From: Isoetes taiwanensis
Taxonomy: Eukaryota; Streptophyta; Lycopodiopsida; Isoetales; Isoetaceae
Assembly: GCA_021234155.1 (NCBI GenBank)
Contig: JAJEKV010000013.1
Span: forward strand, 13,431,877-13,495,876
Direction: 5' to 3'
Length of the DNA stretch: 64,000 bases
Positions 42,973 through 54,936 of this stretch are shown piece by piece. A program made the position numbers and the translations under genes. Below the pieces are notes generated by a model, which worked only from the letters and a program-made list of their open reading frames with translations, ran no database searches and had not been told where the DNA came from. Position 1 is the first letter of the stretch. Every line of letters begins with the position of its first letter.

Positions 42973-44471
42973 TGTGACGTTCCAGTACGATATACGGTCT
43001 CAAGACGTATACCGTACTGCACTGTCACGCGTACACGCCGTCCCAATCGACGTGTACGCCGACGTGTACCCAAGCAAGGGCGCCCTAGGGGGCAACTTGC
43101 AATGGTGCGCACACTTAGCAATGTGCGCACTTTTAGGCCTTTAACCCATTAAAGGTAGACCAAGGGTCATGGAAACCCTAAACCTAACTGATAGCCTACA
43201 TAAGGCACCAAACCCTAACTTTCCCTTTTTCGTCCACAGACCTTCCGAGCTCCGATTCGCGCGCCTGAGGAGTCAATTCCAACTCCCACGACCTGCACGT
43301 GCGCCCCAGCTTGTCAGATCATCCTTCCGACCGCATCCCGAAGTAGAACAGAGACATGGACGCCTTCGGATCGAGAGGAGTGAACCAGGGATCAGGTATT
43401 TGGTCGATTGAATAGCCTAAACCTTATTCCAGCCTTCGAACCAGTAGGTTTAGCCTACTAAATCACCCTTAGTAGCCAAGCAGATCCTGAGATTGACTCT
43501 AACTAAAGAACCTAACTCTATGAATTAGATTAGTTCTTATTACTTATGTTGATATGCTGGACGGATGTATTCTGTGGACTCATTGTATTGGGAAGGGGGG
43601 TAGAGACTTAAAGCTTAGTAGATGATGCTCCTAGCTAGTCCCTCTTAGTGCATTACTAGATTTTGGCCTGTGTACAAGAACCACACCTGGTTGTGGGTGG
43701 AGGGGCCAGACTGGCTCAGAAGGAGGTTCGTGTTCTGACTCATGACCGATCCCTCTGGTGTGTAAGGCCTACCGGGGATCACAGCAGACTAGGTCTAATG
43801 GCTTGCCACTGAGTGTGGGTAAGGCATGGGCTCGACACCCGTGGAGTGGAGTTCACTTTCCAGTGGGTTAAGTCGAATAAGGGCAGTGGCCCTCTAGTCG
43901 CCTTGAGTCAGCATGGAGACCTCTGGAGGGAGTGATCCCTACCTGCCCCATCGGAACTGGGGAGATGCAACCCAGGAGTAGCCCCTTTGGCTATGCATCC
44001 GGCGGGCTACAGTCAGGTCCCAACACTTTTCAACCTACTCTGCAAAGTGTGCACAGGAGGGGCGGATGGAGTGGACAACCCATTGCCATGTTCTTATGCC
44101 AGCCCAATCCATTGTCATGATTCTATCTGCAATGAACTCTGGAGACCAAGCTTGTCAGTCATTCCCTGGAGTCTGAGCCTTGGGTAGGATCTCCCCTTGC
44201 ATTGTGCTGATCTTTGTCTATGCAGATGTTGATGTGTCACCCTTCGGGGTGGGTATATGATGTTTATATTACTGACATGTATGTTTACGCTTTCGCAGCT
44301 AGGTAGGCCCTGAGGGAGACGGGGTAAAATGACCCCTTCATTCTTCCCACTGGGGACCTCAGACGGTCACAGTGATATGTGGAGGGCCCTGTATCAATAT
44401 GGAGCTGGTATGGGGGATGAACTCTTGTTTGTATACGGTGCGGGCATCGTATATGAGTAGGGGACGTCACA
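42973..44471 (+). repeat. 5' LTR of copy B
   Basis: 1499 bp, TGTGACG...CGTCACA. It is conserved with A and C at its termini and in the second half, and diverged in the first half. Confidence 0.92.
43356..43395 (+). CDS. LTR-borne first coding exon of gag, copy B
   Basis: ATG plus 13 codons and one base, starting MDAF and ending QGS, with the donor GTATTT at 43396. Joining to 48516 would keep the gag frame, as in copy A. The exon is 40 nt, the same length as in A and C, although the codons have diverged. Confidence 0.72.
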
Positions 44472-44472
44472 G

Positions 44473-44484
44473 TGGTATCAGAGC
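44473..44484 (+). other. Primer-binding site of copy B (tRNA-iMet)
   Basis: TGGTATCAGAGC one base after the LTR end. Confidence 0.93.
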
Positions 44485-44675
44485 AATGTTCTTGGAGATC
44501 AAGAGCAAAGCACTGACCATGCTCCCAGTAGTACTAACTTGATAGGATCCTCAAACCTCGAAAAGTGGGAATTTTTTTTCTCATTTTTGTAGTTTATGCT
44601 AAGCTAGTAACAGTTAAGTGAATTGGAACATAATAAGACTAAAAAGAATGAGCCAAAACCTTCTAGGGCAAGGTG

Positions 44676-44742
44676 GTCTCACACGTCGCGCCTGGTCTAA
44701 AAACAAAACTCCAGTTTTTGAGCGAGGCGCAACGTGTGAGAC
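44676..44742 (+). repeat. Family hairpin 1, copy B
   Basis: 67 nt; arms are identical to copy A hairpin 1. Confidence 0.9.
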
Positions 44743-44867
44743 ATTGGGCCAAGAACACCTTAAAACTTCATGAATTTTAGAAAAGTAACATGGTAAATCG
44801 AGTTCTAAGGTAAGATTTAGTTAGAATAGTATGCTTCAATCATGTAAATTAATCAAAAATGTACCAT

Positions 44868-44934
44868 GTCTCACACGTCGCGCCTGGTCTAAAAACAAAA
44901 CTCTAGTTTTTGCACGAGGCGCAACGTGTGAGAC
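44868..44934 (+). repeat. Family hairpin 2, copy B
   Basis: 67 nt; GTCTCACACGTCGCGCC arm, with TGCACGAGGCGC before the right arm. Confidence 0.9.
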
Positions 44935-45036
44935 CAATGCTTATAAAAACTCTGAAATAAGTGTATGTTTTAAGTCAATAGGTGCCCTGGCACGTTAAAA
45001 AGAGCAACTTGAATTTTGACCTAAAATTGCCCAAGC

Positions 45037-45045
45037 TATAAATAG
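45037..45045 (+). promoter_or_regulatory. Internal TATA box upstream of the H3-like gene, copy B
   Basis: TATAAATAG, 109 bp before the ATG at 45146; same context as copy A. Confidence 0.7.
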
Positions 45046-45145
45046 ATGTAGACCCCCCTCATTTTTACGTTCCCGCCTTAGGAATCTGCTCCCGCTCCCT
45101 AAGGCGGTCTTTGGCGCCCGACATCGGATTGACGAGCCGTCGAAC

Positions 45146-46484
45146 ATGGCGAGAACCAAACAGACTGCCAGGAAGGCCCGCCCAGGCGAATCTCCCAGCG
45201 CCCATGATCCTGCCCTGATACAGAGAATGCTTCAGGAGCGCCTCCTCAGGCTTGACCAGTCTTCATCAAGTGAGAGAGCAGCTTCGGACGAACACCAAAA
45301 CGAAAGCAGGAAGAGGAGGATGCACACTCCGATGCGGGAACAGAGGTCCTAGGCGAAGAGCAGCCAGACGTCATGCAGAGGGTTCTCGAAGAAGTAGAGG
45401 AGGAGGAAAGGAAGAACAAGCAGGAACAAGATCGGGTGGCGGAAGAACGTGAGGAGCAGAGGCAACCGACTCCCGAGCCAACCATCGAGGAGAAACTCGA
45501 AGCTTGGGTTTGAGAGAAGGAGGCTGAGGAGCAAAGGGAGCCCATGCTCGAGCCAAGCGAAGCACAGGACCTCGCGGCGTGGATCAAAAAGCACGAAGCA
45601 AAGGAACGCCGCCGAGAAAGGAAGAGGGAAGAGAAGAAGAGGAAGAGGGAAGAGGAGGAGGCGAAAGCGGCCGAGGAACTGAAGAAGAAGAAGGGGAAGT
45701 TCGTAGTGGGCCCAAGGAAACTCAAGGAAGTTCCGCGAACAAAGAAACCCAACTCCAAGGTCGTCATCATCGAACGGACAGCTGACCAGCCTCTGCCCTC
45801 CTCCGACGACTCTGAAGACGAAGACTTCAACCCCAACACCGAAGGTGGAAGCTCTTCTAAACTCCCAGGTGATGAGCAGCCAATACCCGACCAGGAGCAA
45901 CCCGACCTGGAGCAGTCGGATCCAGTGCAGAAACCCCTAAATATCCGACTTGGGAGAGGAAGAAACAGCCACGGCCTGCCCGAGAATCCTATGTCACGGA
46001 CCCCGTCAAGATCTACGAGAGAAAGATGAGGGAACACGAGGCTTACATGAAGAAGTGGGAGGCTTACAACTCCTACTACCAGGAGAACAGGGTCAGGGCC
46101 ATCGAGGGTGGACATCCAACAAAGCAGCAGACCTTACGGCCGCCACCACAGAAGCCCAAGCCCCCCAAGAAGCCAGCCAAGAAGAAAGCCAGCAGGAAGG
46201 AGACCGAGAGAAGAGCATTGAGGGAGATCAGACACTTCCAGCGCAGCTACGGCTTCTTAATCCCCCGCGCCCCCTTTGCCCGTTTCGTCAGAGAAGTGAT
46301 GCAGGACTTCAACACCGGCATGAGGGTAACAGACAAGATGCTGCTGGCACTTCAGGAAGCAGCTAAGCAGAAGATAGTGCAGCATTTTGAAGACTCTACA
46401 GCCTGCACCGTGCATGCCAAGCGAGTAACTCTGATGAGGAAGGACATGCACTTGGCCAGTATAATCAAAGGAGAACCCCATTAG
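45146..46484 (+). pseudogene. Histone H3-like gene, copy B, broken
   Basis: The ATG at 45146 starts MARTKQTARKARPGE: nine tail residues after Met are identical to histone H3, including Arg2, Lys4, Arg8 and Lys9, but position 10 is Ala instead of Ser. The rest parallels copy A, with the charged middle, acidic SSDDSEDEDFNP and the 89-residue H3 fold (ALREIR, FARFVREV, LALQEAAK, FEDSTAC, HAKRV, KDMHLA). Breaks are a 7-base loss near 45306, a TGA where A has CGA near 45511, and a frameshift near 45935. The tail is better preserved here than in A, so the two copies complement each other as evidence for the ancestral design. Confidence 0.9.
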
Positions 46485-46627
46485 AAATTTTGTAAATAAT
46501 GAAAATTTTGTTAATACAAAAGAATTTTGAATAGATTATATGAGTAATCTTGCTTAAATAGGTGGAGTTAGCATGTAATAGCTTTTGTTTTAGTAAAATA
46601 GGACATCTTTAGACCAAAAAGTGAGAT

Positions 46628-46694
46628 GTCTCACACGTCGCGCCTGGTCAAGAAACTAAACTCCAGTTTTTGCACGAGGCGCAACGTGTGAGAC
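46628..46694 (+). repeat. Family hairpin 3, copy B
   Basis: 67 nt; the outer arms are kept, and the inner segment changed to CAAGAAACTAAACTCC. Confidence 0.88.
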
Positions 46695-46827
46695 CTTGCC
46701 CAAATTTGCCCAAAACAACTCCAAATTGACCAAGTAAGGGGTCAATTCTGCCTAATTTGATGAGTCTGTCATCTTTACACCCTTAGTTTACCTAAATTGG
46801 ACATGTTTTGATCAAAATGGGGCCGAT

Positions 46828-46894
46828 GTCTCACACATCGCGCCTGGTCAAGAAACTAAACTCCAGTTTTTGAACGAGGCACAACGTGTGAGAC
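46828..46894 (+). repeat. Family hairpin 4, copy B
   Basis: 67 nt; the left arm is GTCTCACACATCGCGCC and the right arm GGCACAACGTGTGAGAC. Confidence 0.88.
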
Positions 46895-47086
46895 CTCCCA
46901 ACATTTTCGCCACCATAGCATATCCAATTGATCTCTAGCTTGTTGCAATAGGTTCCTTAGGTAATCCAGTCATGCTCAAACCCTCAAATTAGTCTTCCAA
47001 TTCCCATTTGGACCTCGATATAGACTAGAATTGCCCAATTCCAAGAGTTTCTCAAGTCACCCAAAAATTAGGGTTTTCCCCTTCTC

Positions 47087-47095
47087 TATAAATAG
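47087..47095 (+). promoter_or_regulatory. Internal TATA box upstream of ORF2, copy B
   Basis: TATAAATAG, 113 bp before the ORF2 ATG, in the same context as 34394-34402. Confidence 0.7.
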
Positions 47096-47207
47096 GTCCC
47101 CATTTCTCACCTAGCACCCTACAAGTTTGCTCTTGACTATTTAGGCGATCTTCCAACTCCCGAAGGCGCTTCTGTATCCGTTTGCTAGTCTCTTCTTCGC
47201 TAGATCA

Positions 47208-48336
47208 ATGGCCACTGCTGACTTCAGGCACTCCCATGGATGTGGACCCATTAGCCACAGCAGCAGCAGAGCAGCTCCTTTTACAGGAAGGAAGAGGAGA
47301 AGGCGAAGAATCAGAGGAAGAAGAAGACTACGTCGAGCTCGACCCAGCGGAAGAGCAGCGGCTAGCAGAGCAGGAGTTGCAGGAATTCGAAAGAAGCCAG
47401 CAAACTCTCAGGATCACGCCACCCATTGGGCTAGGCATCACAAGCCTAGCCCCCATCATCGTCGAGGGCGAAGAGTACCTGCTCCTAAGCGACATCCAAA
47501 ACCTCCCAGAGTACAGGGAAAGGGAGTATCGACTCGACGAGCTGCTGCACCAGCTCCGGCAAACAGACCTGGATGACTTCATCGTCCGAGGAACTTCCGA
47601 CTTTCCACTCCAAGTAAGGAAAGCCGACACTTACACGGGAGAGTCGACCTCCGATATTCAAGCCTACGGCAACATCAGGCAGCTAATGGAAGCGCGGCAA
47701 CTGCCGACGGAAGAGGAGTTCCTTGCTCTTCAGGAACAGATGGGGATCCGCCACAAGACCTCAAACATTTTAACGGTAAGTTCTTCGACAGCACCTCCCC
47801 CAGAAAGAAGAGGCGAGTTCGACCTCAGGCGAACAGTTAGAGACTACAGGGAGCTCACAGCGGTGGAAGTCGACGACTATGCCGGGAGACACAGAGTTGG
47901 AGGCCGAGGAGGCGAAGAATCGTCAACAACGCACAACGACAGGTCATTGCGGTATTACCTCCCCCTGCTGATGGACGGAAGAATAGCGGTAATCCACCGC
48001 AAATTCACCCCCAGGGGCGAGGAAGGCGTATCGATGCTAATCGCGCTCTCAGGCTTTGGCCGGCACGCTCGGCTAGCTGCCAACACCGACTATGCCGTCC
48101 TAGTCAAGAGAGCGATGGCACTCGACATTTTTGACTTCGCCATACCTTACCGACGGCAAGGAAGACTGGCAGTGATCGCAGCTTACACCTCCGACCGCAG
48201 GGTAGAAGAATTAGTGAGAGCTTTGCAGGGCGGGTCATCGACCAACGTCCTCAGAAACTTGGGACGCTCAGTAGGAACGGCCCAAGTCAAGAAGTTTTTA
48301 GAGGATAACCCATCCTACCGGCGATATCAAGAATAG
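47208..48336 (+). pseudogene. ORF2 of copy B, internally deleted
   Basis: The ATG and MATADFR start are conserved. About 380 bp present in copy A are then missing, which puts the start out of frame with the rest. From about 47233 to 48336 the frame is open with no stop, including the junction that is frameshifted in A. The acidic segment, LGITSLAPIIVEGEEYLLL, the LRYYLPLLMDGRIAVI block and the terminal NPSYRRYQE are conserved with A. Several differences between A and B are synonymous or conservative, which suggests past selection on the protein. Function is unknown. Confidence 0.75.
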
Positions 48337-48481
48337 TTAGGAATCTTGATCCCGGAGAACTTGTACTTAAAATGATTATGTAATAGAAATATTTTGTGTT
48401 AATATTTAAAAAACTTTGTTGAGTGTATTTGATTCCATAAATAATATCGGCAAATACATGAGTACAATAAAGTAAATGAAT

Positions 48482-48515
48482 CTAACCATAAGCCAATGAC
48501 CAATTGTGTATGCAG
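48482..48515 (+). other. Predicted gag 3' splice site, copy B
   Basis: CTAAC followed by TTGTGTATGCAG with the same spacing as in copy A; the exon would start at 48516. Confidence 0.65.
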
Positions 48516-49418
48516 ATAGGGAACAAAGAAGAGTCGAGCAAAACAGGAGGCCCAACAGAGATGTAGAGACCCCTGACAGGCAACCCATTCCAAAAAACCT
48601 GTTCGAAGGATATGGTCCCATGACCCCAGAAGAGGAGATGTCGCAGATGCGAACAGAGCTGGACCAGATAAAGGCCCTACTAGCGGCACAGGCATCATCG
48701 GGGCCGTGGACAACATCCCGAAAGTCGGCAAAAGACAAGAAGAGGAGTAAGAGAAGGAGGTCCCCCAGCACAGAAACCTCCGACTCAAGCTCGCTCTCGG
48801 ACACTGAGTCCGAGAAAGAGGCTGAGCAGGTGCCGGACCGTAGGGATGGCAGACAAAAGGACACTAAGGCCCTGGATTACCAGAAGAAGGTAGACTCGGC
48901 ACTGGGCAATGTATGGAAGGCCCGGAAACTCGAACAGTTCTCGGGCGAGAACAGAGGCAGAGGCATGGCTCGACGAAATGAGCGAGTATGGCAATGCCTA
49001 CGACGGCATGAAGGATAAGGACAAAGGCAGAGTGGCAACAGCCAACCTGAAAGGAGCCGCACGAATATGGTGGAAGGGCTATGCCAAGGCCCATGGCTTA
49101 AGCAGAGATGGGTGCAGATTTAAGAAGTTCTCGAAAGCCTTCAAGCACCACTATGTTCCTCGGGAACACAAGTCAAACATGATGCAGCAGTTCTACAGAT
49201 TGCAGCAAGGCTACAAGACGGTGCAGAAGTATACTGAAGAATTCATGAGACTAAGGCTCTATGTGCCGAAGTTGAGTGAGAAACACGCAGTGGAGAGTTA
49301 CATAGAAGGGCTGAACGAAGAAATCCGGAAACTCGTAAGGGCAATAGACCCCAAAACAGTATTTGAAGCGGAATCCAAAGCAATTAGTTTGCAAGGATCG
49401 GGGCCTCAGAGCAGTATT
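48516..49418 (+). pseudogene. Truncated gag, copy B
   Basis: The frame matches A's Gag: [19 protein letters not shown], the Ser/Arg/Asp-rich stretch, [10 protein letters not shown], then after a frameshift near 48955 the [30 protein letters not shown] and [16 protein letters not shown] blocks. It stops at the SLQGSGPQS region before the zinc knuckle, where unrelated DNA begins. Confidence 0.88.
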
Positions 49419-51776
49419 GGGATCAGATCATCTGTAGGGTGGGGTTTTCTTTGGGGGGAGGGGAAGAACCAGTTATATTGTGCCTCAGACTCTAAAATCG
49501 TTTTTACTGTGCTTCATAGCCTTAAGGGTCTTTGGATCCCACAGAGACATAAATGCTGTCTGATATGGTTTAGATGATCAGCGGTTGTGCAACGCCGATA
49601 AATCTTGCAATGCTCCTCGAAGATGATTGTGGATAGAAGTCTAAGGTTTATAGTTTTGCATATGCAGATGTTTTTTTGGATCTCTTTACAAGTCTTTAGC
49701 AAGAGGGGCACGTGTTGTATTGCAAATTTATCCAGTCTAATGTCTAGGCAGAGATGATATCTTCTGCAGCAATGCGTTGTGGATTTTCAGGGGGGTTTTT
49801 AGTTGATTATCCGCACAGGTATTCCACGAATCACTTTTGCGCTTATTTTGTTCAATAAATTCTTGGCTGATGTGATATTCCATGGGTAGATTTTAAACGT
49901 GGTTTCTTTGTGGTTTTTCCATGCCAGGGTAGAATGCCAGTAGGAGAACCAAACACTATCGCAGTATCAAATTTGGAGTGCCAGAAGAAGAGCACTTTAT
50001 TGTATAAAGTATGTACACTTCCCCTTTTTCCTTTGACGTCACATGATACCCAGCATATAATCTTGAATTGCAAGCTGAGTTATAGGTCGGAAGGGTTTGC
50101 CTGCTCTACACTACAGTTATCTTCTACTCTATGTCTATTGGATAAAGTGGGAGTACATGGCCGCTTTAACACTGGTGTTGAGCCTACCATTTTATTTCTA
50201 ACATGCTCAAAGGAAGCAGTAAGTTTATTTTTCTGATCCAACATGATTCGATAGGAAAGCTGGGATGACGACTTTGAAGATTCTCTTCAAAAGCGGCTCT
50301 AAATGGGTGCGCTGGCAGAAATGCATTGATATAAAGTGCAACTGGAACAAATTAAGTGCTGGCATTATTTCCAATTGTACTGCTTAGAAGGCTCTCCCTG
50401 TTGTTGGGATAATTTCTACAAAAGAACAAAAAGCAGGGATCCATGGACTGGATATGCCTTCCAACATGTGTGAATGACAAACTTTGATGTGCGAACAAAT
50501 GCATGTGCAGCATATGTGATATCCCAATACTTTGTGATATTTGAAATAGTGGGTTGCATGGTTTGCACAAGAATACACAGTTTTGTAGATAACTTACAAG
50601 GCTCCTTTCAGCTACTAGAAGGCTAATGCAATTACAACAGTCTTAAAGCATGTTTCTGTCTCTTCGTAAAGCATGTGACTAAGACCATCTTCTTGCTGCA
50701 CATAGCCTGGGATCATTGGATGCCATAGCTCTATTAGTGTAGCTATGGAGCATGAGTCAGTTACTTGGATCCATACGTGGGTAATGATCTGTGCAGAATG
50801 CTGTGTCAGAAATATGGCAGAAATCTGAGTCAGAAAATGTTGTGCTAAATGCTCTTATAGAAAATTCTTAAGCTAGGCAAATCTCATGGACTGCCATATG
50901 GACATGGCAACAAAACAATTAGTAGAGTATCGACAACAATGTCACTTGCAGGACTACATCGCCAACTGCAAAACAGGGTTGCACTAATTGTAAGCAAGAT
51001 GGGTGCATTGCCATCTCTCTTCTCTACTCTTCTATCGAGGGGCCTGGTACACCTTTGTTTTCTCATGTATATATCATTTTTTAGTTTCACATTTGGATAT
51101 TCATGTTAAGTCTACAAGTGTCATGGTAATGCACAAAAGAAACATTCTAATACAGTAGTTTGTTCAAGTCTATGCTTTAGTAGAAAGAAATATACTTATA
51201 AAGCTCTGACGGCTGATTTACAGTTCATGCCTATTGGCTTAGCTCCTTTCACATGAAGTAAATAGATTAATGCAATTGCAATCAGGGGAATCTTTTCCAC
51301 CACTTGCATCTAGCTATTCAGACATGTGCCTTTTGCCGATGCAATGAATGCTTTGTCTTGTAGGCACAACAATAGCTTAGAAAAGGACTCCTCGCAACAT
51401 TTCATTGGAGAAGCTGGGTGAACATCTCATGTTACAGTAATCCAGACTAATCCCACCGGGATAGCAAGCGATCAAGGTAGAAGAAGATATTGAAACGATT
51501 TACATCCGGCATGGCAGGTAAATTAAGGCCCCAAAGCAGGGAGTCCCAAGATCTGAAGCCCCGCCTAAATTCAAGAGCAAGGTCTAAATAGGCTGGAAGG
51601 GTTTGTATCGAAATAGCAGTGATTTGAACTATGGCAGCTTGACCCACAGTAATGGTTTATTGTCTTCATCAATATTGTCTCTCTATTGTTTCCCCTTTTG
51701 GTAAAATGGATTGAAATCAGAAATCGAAAAATAGCTTTGCATTTGCTTAACACAAGGGCTTGAGATTTTCAGATTT
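49419..51776. other. Unassigned DNA after the copy B breakpoint
   Basis: No known protein motif was recognised. The open frame at 49910-50236 (108 codons) has no visible homology. The sequence is neither LTR-like nor obviously LINE-like until about 51777. Confidence 0.4.
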
Positions 51777-53024
51777 GTGCATGAAAACAAGCATCCCAAG
51801 CATTGCTATTCCACCAATAATCTCCATCTCTCTGCCACTCTTGCAATTTGGCAGTCCTCCAAGCAAGTTGACAATCCTAAGTTAGTATGGAGAGCCATTC
51901 ATGGCTCTAAATCTCCAGCAATGAAATTGCTAAAATACTGGGTCCTGCAGTCAAAGCCAGTAGGAAGGATGAGCATGGAGCACCAGTTGCCTAAATCAGC
52001 TTTTATCCAATTTACTGCAAGCAGACATACTTCTCCACTAGTAAGGAGAATTTTGGAGGCATGGAATGAGGTCTCCCTTCTGTTCAGAGAGAAAGAGGAC
52101 AATTTAGAAAATGGTAATTGTCATTTCTTTTGGCACATGAGCCTTGCTTCTCAACAGGAAGGCTGTTTGGCTCTCAAATACCCTCAAAGGTATAAGGCAT
52201 GGAATAAAGTAGGGTTAAGAAAATTATTTGATTTGCGAAGGGGAGATAATTGGATAACCTGGGAGGAGTTAAAAGGAATTGTTGGAGGGACAGGAACAGA
52301 CAAGAAAATCTTCACCTCTATAATGGCAAACATTTCGAGCACTGGGAATTTGAAAGATGTAGAATCGATGTGGACCATCAAAGATAAGCAGGGTATAAAG
52401 TATCCAGGATCTATTCTCTGCTTTTAGAACAACCAAGACTTAAAATAGCCACTAAATGGAACTATCAAGAAAAGAAAGCTATTAGATTGGCAAAAATTGG
52501 TGCTTATATTAAATCAGAGTCTGTCTTGCAATACTAGAGCTGCTAAATTCAAAGATATTATTGATGAATCATGTAGTCTTGGGTGTGGTAGTAATGAATC
52601 CCCTCTACATATCTTTCAATGCCCTTGGCTTATCCCCTTTTGGAACTGGAATAGTAAGCTCTTTAATAATTCCACAAAAACTACTGAAAGGGATTTTTTG
52701 AAGTTCTTGGAAGAGGAAGACAATTTTATTGCAACAATTAGAACCATTGCGCTATGGTGTATTTGTATCTACAAGAACAGAGTAGCAATTCAACACCATG
52801 CCCCCTATCTAAATTGGCTAAAAGGGCAATTTCTAGGGAGATTGGTGGAGACAGCTTTCGCCCATAAAATAGAGAAGGGTATAGAATATGATAAACAATG
52901 GGACATGGTGGGCTCTTTCAAGGGCCTCTACAACTTTTTGGAACTGTTATTGAAAGAGACGGAGGGCATGCTCAGCTGTAACTTATTGGACTCAGATAAC
53001 CAAGGCCCATGGCCTGTAAATTAA
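51777..53024 (+). pseudogene. LINE (L1-type) ORF2 C-terminal fragment, plus strand
   Basis: It encodes LVWRAIHGSKSPAMKLLKYW, LPKSAFIQFTASRHTSPLVR, NWITWEELKGIVGG and, after in-frame stops near 52425, the zinc-finger-like end CSLGCGSNESPLHIFQCPW followed by a LALW-type helix. These parallel the minus-strand LINE at 60333-59059 block for block (KHQLP, NTSPLLRSIFKAWEKV, NWIPWEMIKKKVGG, CNNHDESVLHIFTCQR). It is therefore a second, 5'-truncated and internally deleted copy of a related L1. No poly(A) was identified after 53024. Confidence 0.8.
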
Positions 53025-54936
53025 CAATGACTAATATTTTGGTGGTGTTATTTGTAGCTCAACTGAACAGATTAATTGAGCAGCGTTGGGGTCGGGTTTA
53101 TGATATGGATGTGCAATTGAGCAGATGAGAAGTAGCAGATCAAGTTGTTGCATTGAAGATGAGGATAGTTCGAGCCAAGGCAGTCACGAAAATTCTGAAA
53201 ATTGATGATGTTTGGGAACACAATGCCATGAAGCAGATTTTTAAAAAATTTGTATGAAAGAGAGCAGAGGCAGCGTGTGGCAATTGTAACCACTCTACTA
53301 AACAAAACCATGCATACAGTGCAAGAACTCGATGTGTGGCTACAAGTATTTGGCAGAAGGCAAATTGATGAGCTGGCCATTGGGGATCTCATCCAAGCAG
53401 AGTATAACATCTACTGATTGGAAGATTGTTGTTTGAAAGAAAACCATAACTCCAATGTGCTGAACTTTATTTTATATCTAGCTATTTGGTTTTAGTTCTT
53501 ATATCCATATGGATATTTAAGAAAGCACTTTTTCACCTACATGGCATATTTAACAAAATTTAGACTTATTCAAATCTAATAGATATATACTTCAAGGATG
53601 TCATAATAAAATCAACAGTATTTTTAACTCTTATTGATTTTAATCATTTGTTTTGTTTAATTTTAAATCAAAAGTATGAAGGTTACCAAAGTATAAAATT
53701 GCTTTCTAAATTAATTTTCACTTTGATTTATTTAGAATTATCTAAAATAAATGCTATATAATTGAAATGTTATTTTTTTCAAAATAGGTAAAGAAAGTTT
53801 TAGATTTAGAATTAATTAAATGATTATGTTTATCTGTAAATACATTGAATAATTTATTATTGATTAAGTTTCAATATATTTTGTTTCATTAATAATAAAT
53901 TATTCAATAGTTATTATTAAAATATTAACTTTACAATTTAATTGATTTTAATCTCAAAACTTTCTTAAACGTGTTAGTTATCTCTATTTCAAGGGTTTAT
54001 GGGTTTTATTTTTAAGGTTGAATATCAACCATTGATCTTCAGCATATCCCAAGCATCCTACCAAATCAATGGCTAACATCTTTTTCCCCAAAAAATACTT
54101 TGCCACTTTCTAAGGTAGATTTCAAACATCCCAACATGTAATTTTGCCATCCATTAAATTCACAACCTTTGCATACGACTATGACATTTACATCAAACCC
54201 TCCGTACATGACCATGGCTTCAAAGCATATGGATTAATATTTGAAGAAATTAACAGCCGAATACTCTATGCCATTTGTCCAAGGCGACCTGTTTTTCCCT
54301 GCTAAGCACATAAGACGGCATGGAGGATTCAAACCTCCAGGCCTAGACGTCCTCACTAGAACCCTGCACATTGCATCTAGGTACTGAGACGATTCAAGCG
54401 AGCAAAACCAGAAGGCCCAAGATTTCTGTGAGATACAAGAAAACAACAAATCGCCCTCAATCGGACCTAAAAAGCCCCAAATCTGGCTATCGCAGGGTTT
54501 CCACGCTGCCGCTGAGGCAGATCCGCCTTCACGTGAGGCTTATTTGTGAATAATAAGCGCACAAAAATTTTGTGGGCGCTGCAGACACGACCTAGAGTAG
54601 AGATCCCCCTATGACAGGGCCTGTGCTCTGTTAGAACCTGTTAGAAATGATGGCTGCCCCTGCTCTGCTCCGCCGCACCTGCAAAAATAGAGAACCCATG
54701 TTGGAAAAAGAAACTGGCCTGAAACGCTATCCACGCCCTACAATTTAGGATGAAAATTTGCCAACCATGGCAACAATAAACTTGCAAACAGATCGAAATT
54801 AGAAATTAGACATCTAAATGCCAACAAGCTCCTCAAATCCCTTAAATTATACAGTTTCTCATACTCTACACCAGTCAAATCTTAGGCCAGACCACTGAAT
54901 TCCAAATACCAAACTAAAATCGTGGAAGTTTATAAG
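53025..54936. other. AT-rich unassigned DNA
   Basis: At 53058-53412 broken frames could encode helical, Leu/Ile/Gln-rich peptides (for example RVAIVTTLLNKTMHTVQELD), perhaps a gene scrap that I cannot name. 53450-54240 is very AT-rich. Nothing else is recognisable. Confidence 0.4.

Larger units (their letters stand above)
42973..49418 (+). mobile_element. Copy B: related H3-carrying element, 3' truncated
   Basis: It has a full 5' LTR, primer-binding site, four hairpins, both TATA boxes, the H3-like gene, ORF2 and the first part of gag. Homology to A stops inside gag at about 49418; pol, the 3' region and the 3' LTR are gone. Its LTR differs clearly from A's over the promoter and centre, so it is a separate subfamily. 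It is inserted in A's 3' LTR, yet the rest of A's LTR is not found downstream, so a deletion removed both ends together. Confidence 0.9.

Noticed and set aside
45246-46115. 289-codon minus-strand open frame antisense to the copy B H3-like gene
   Set aside because: Ser/Leu/Phe/Arg-rich translation of the complement of Glu/Lys-rich codons; the parallel frame in A (33077-32523) is different in length and nothing is conserved as protein.
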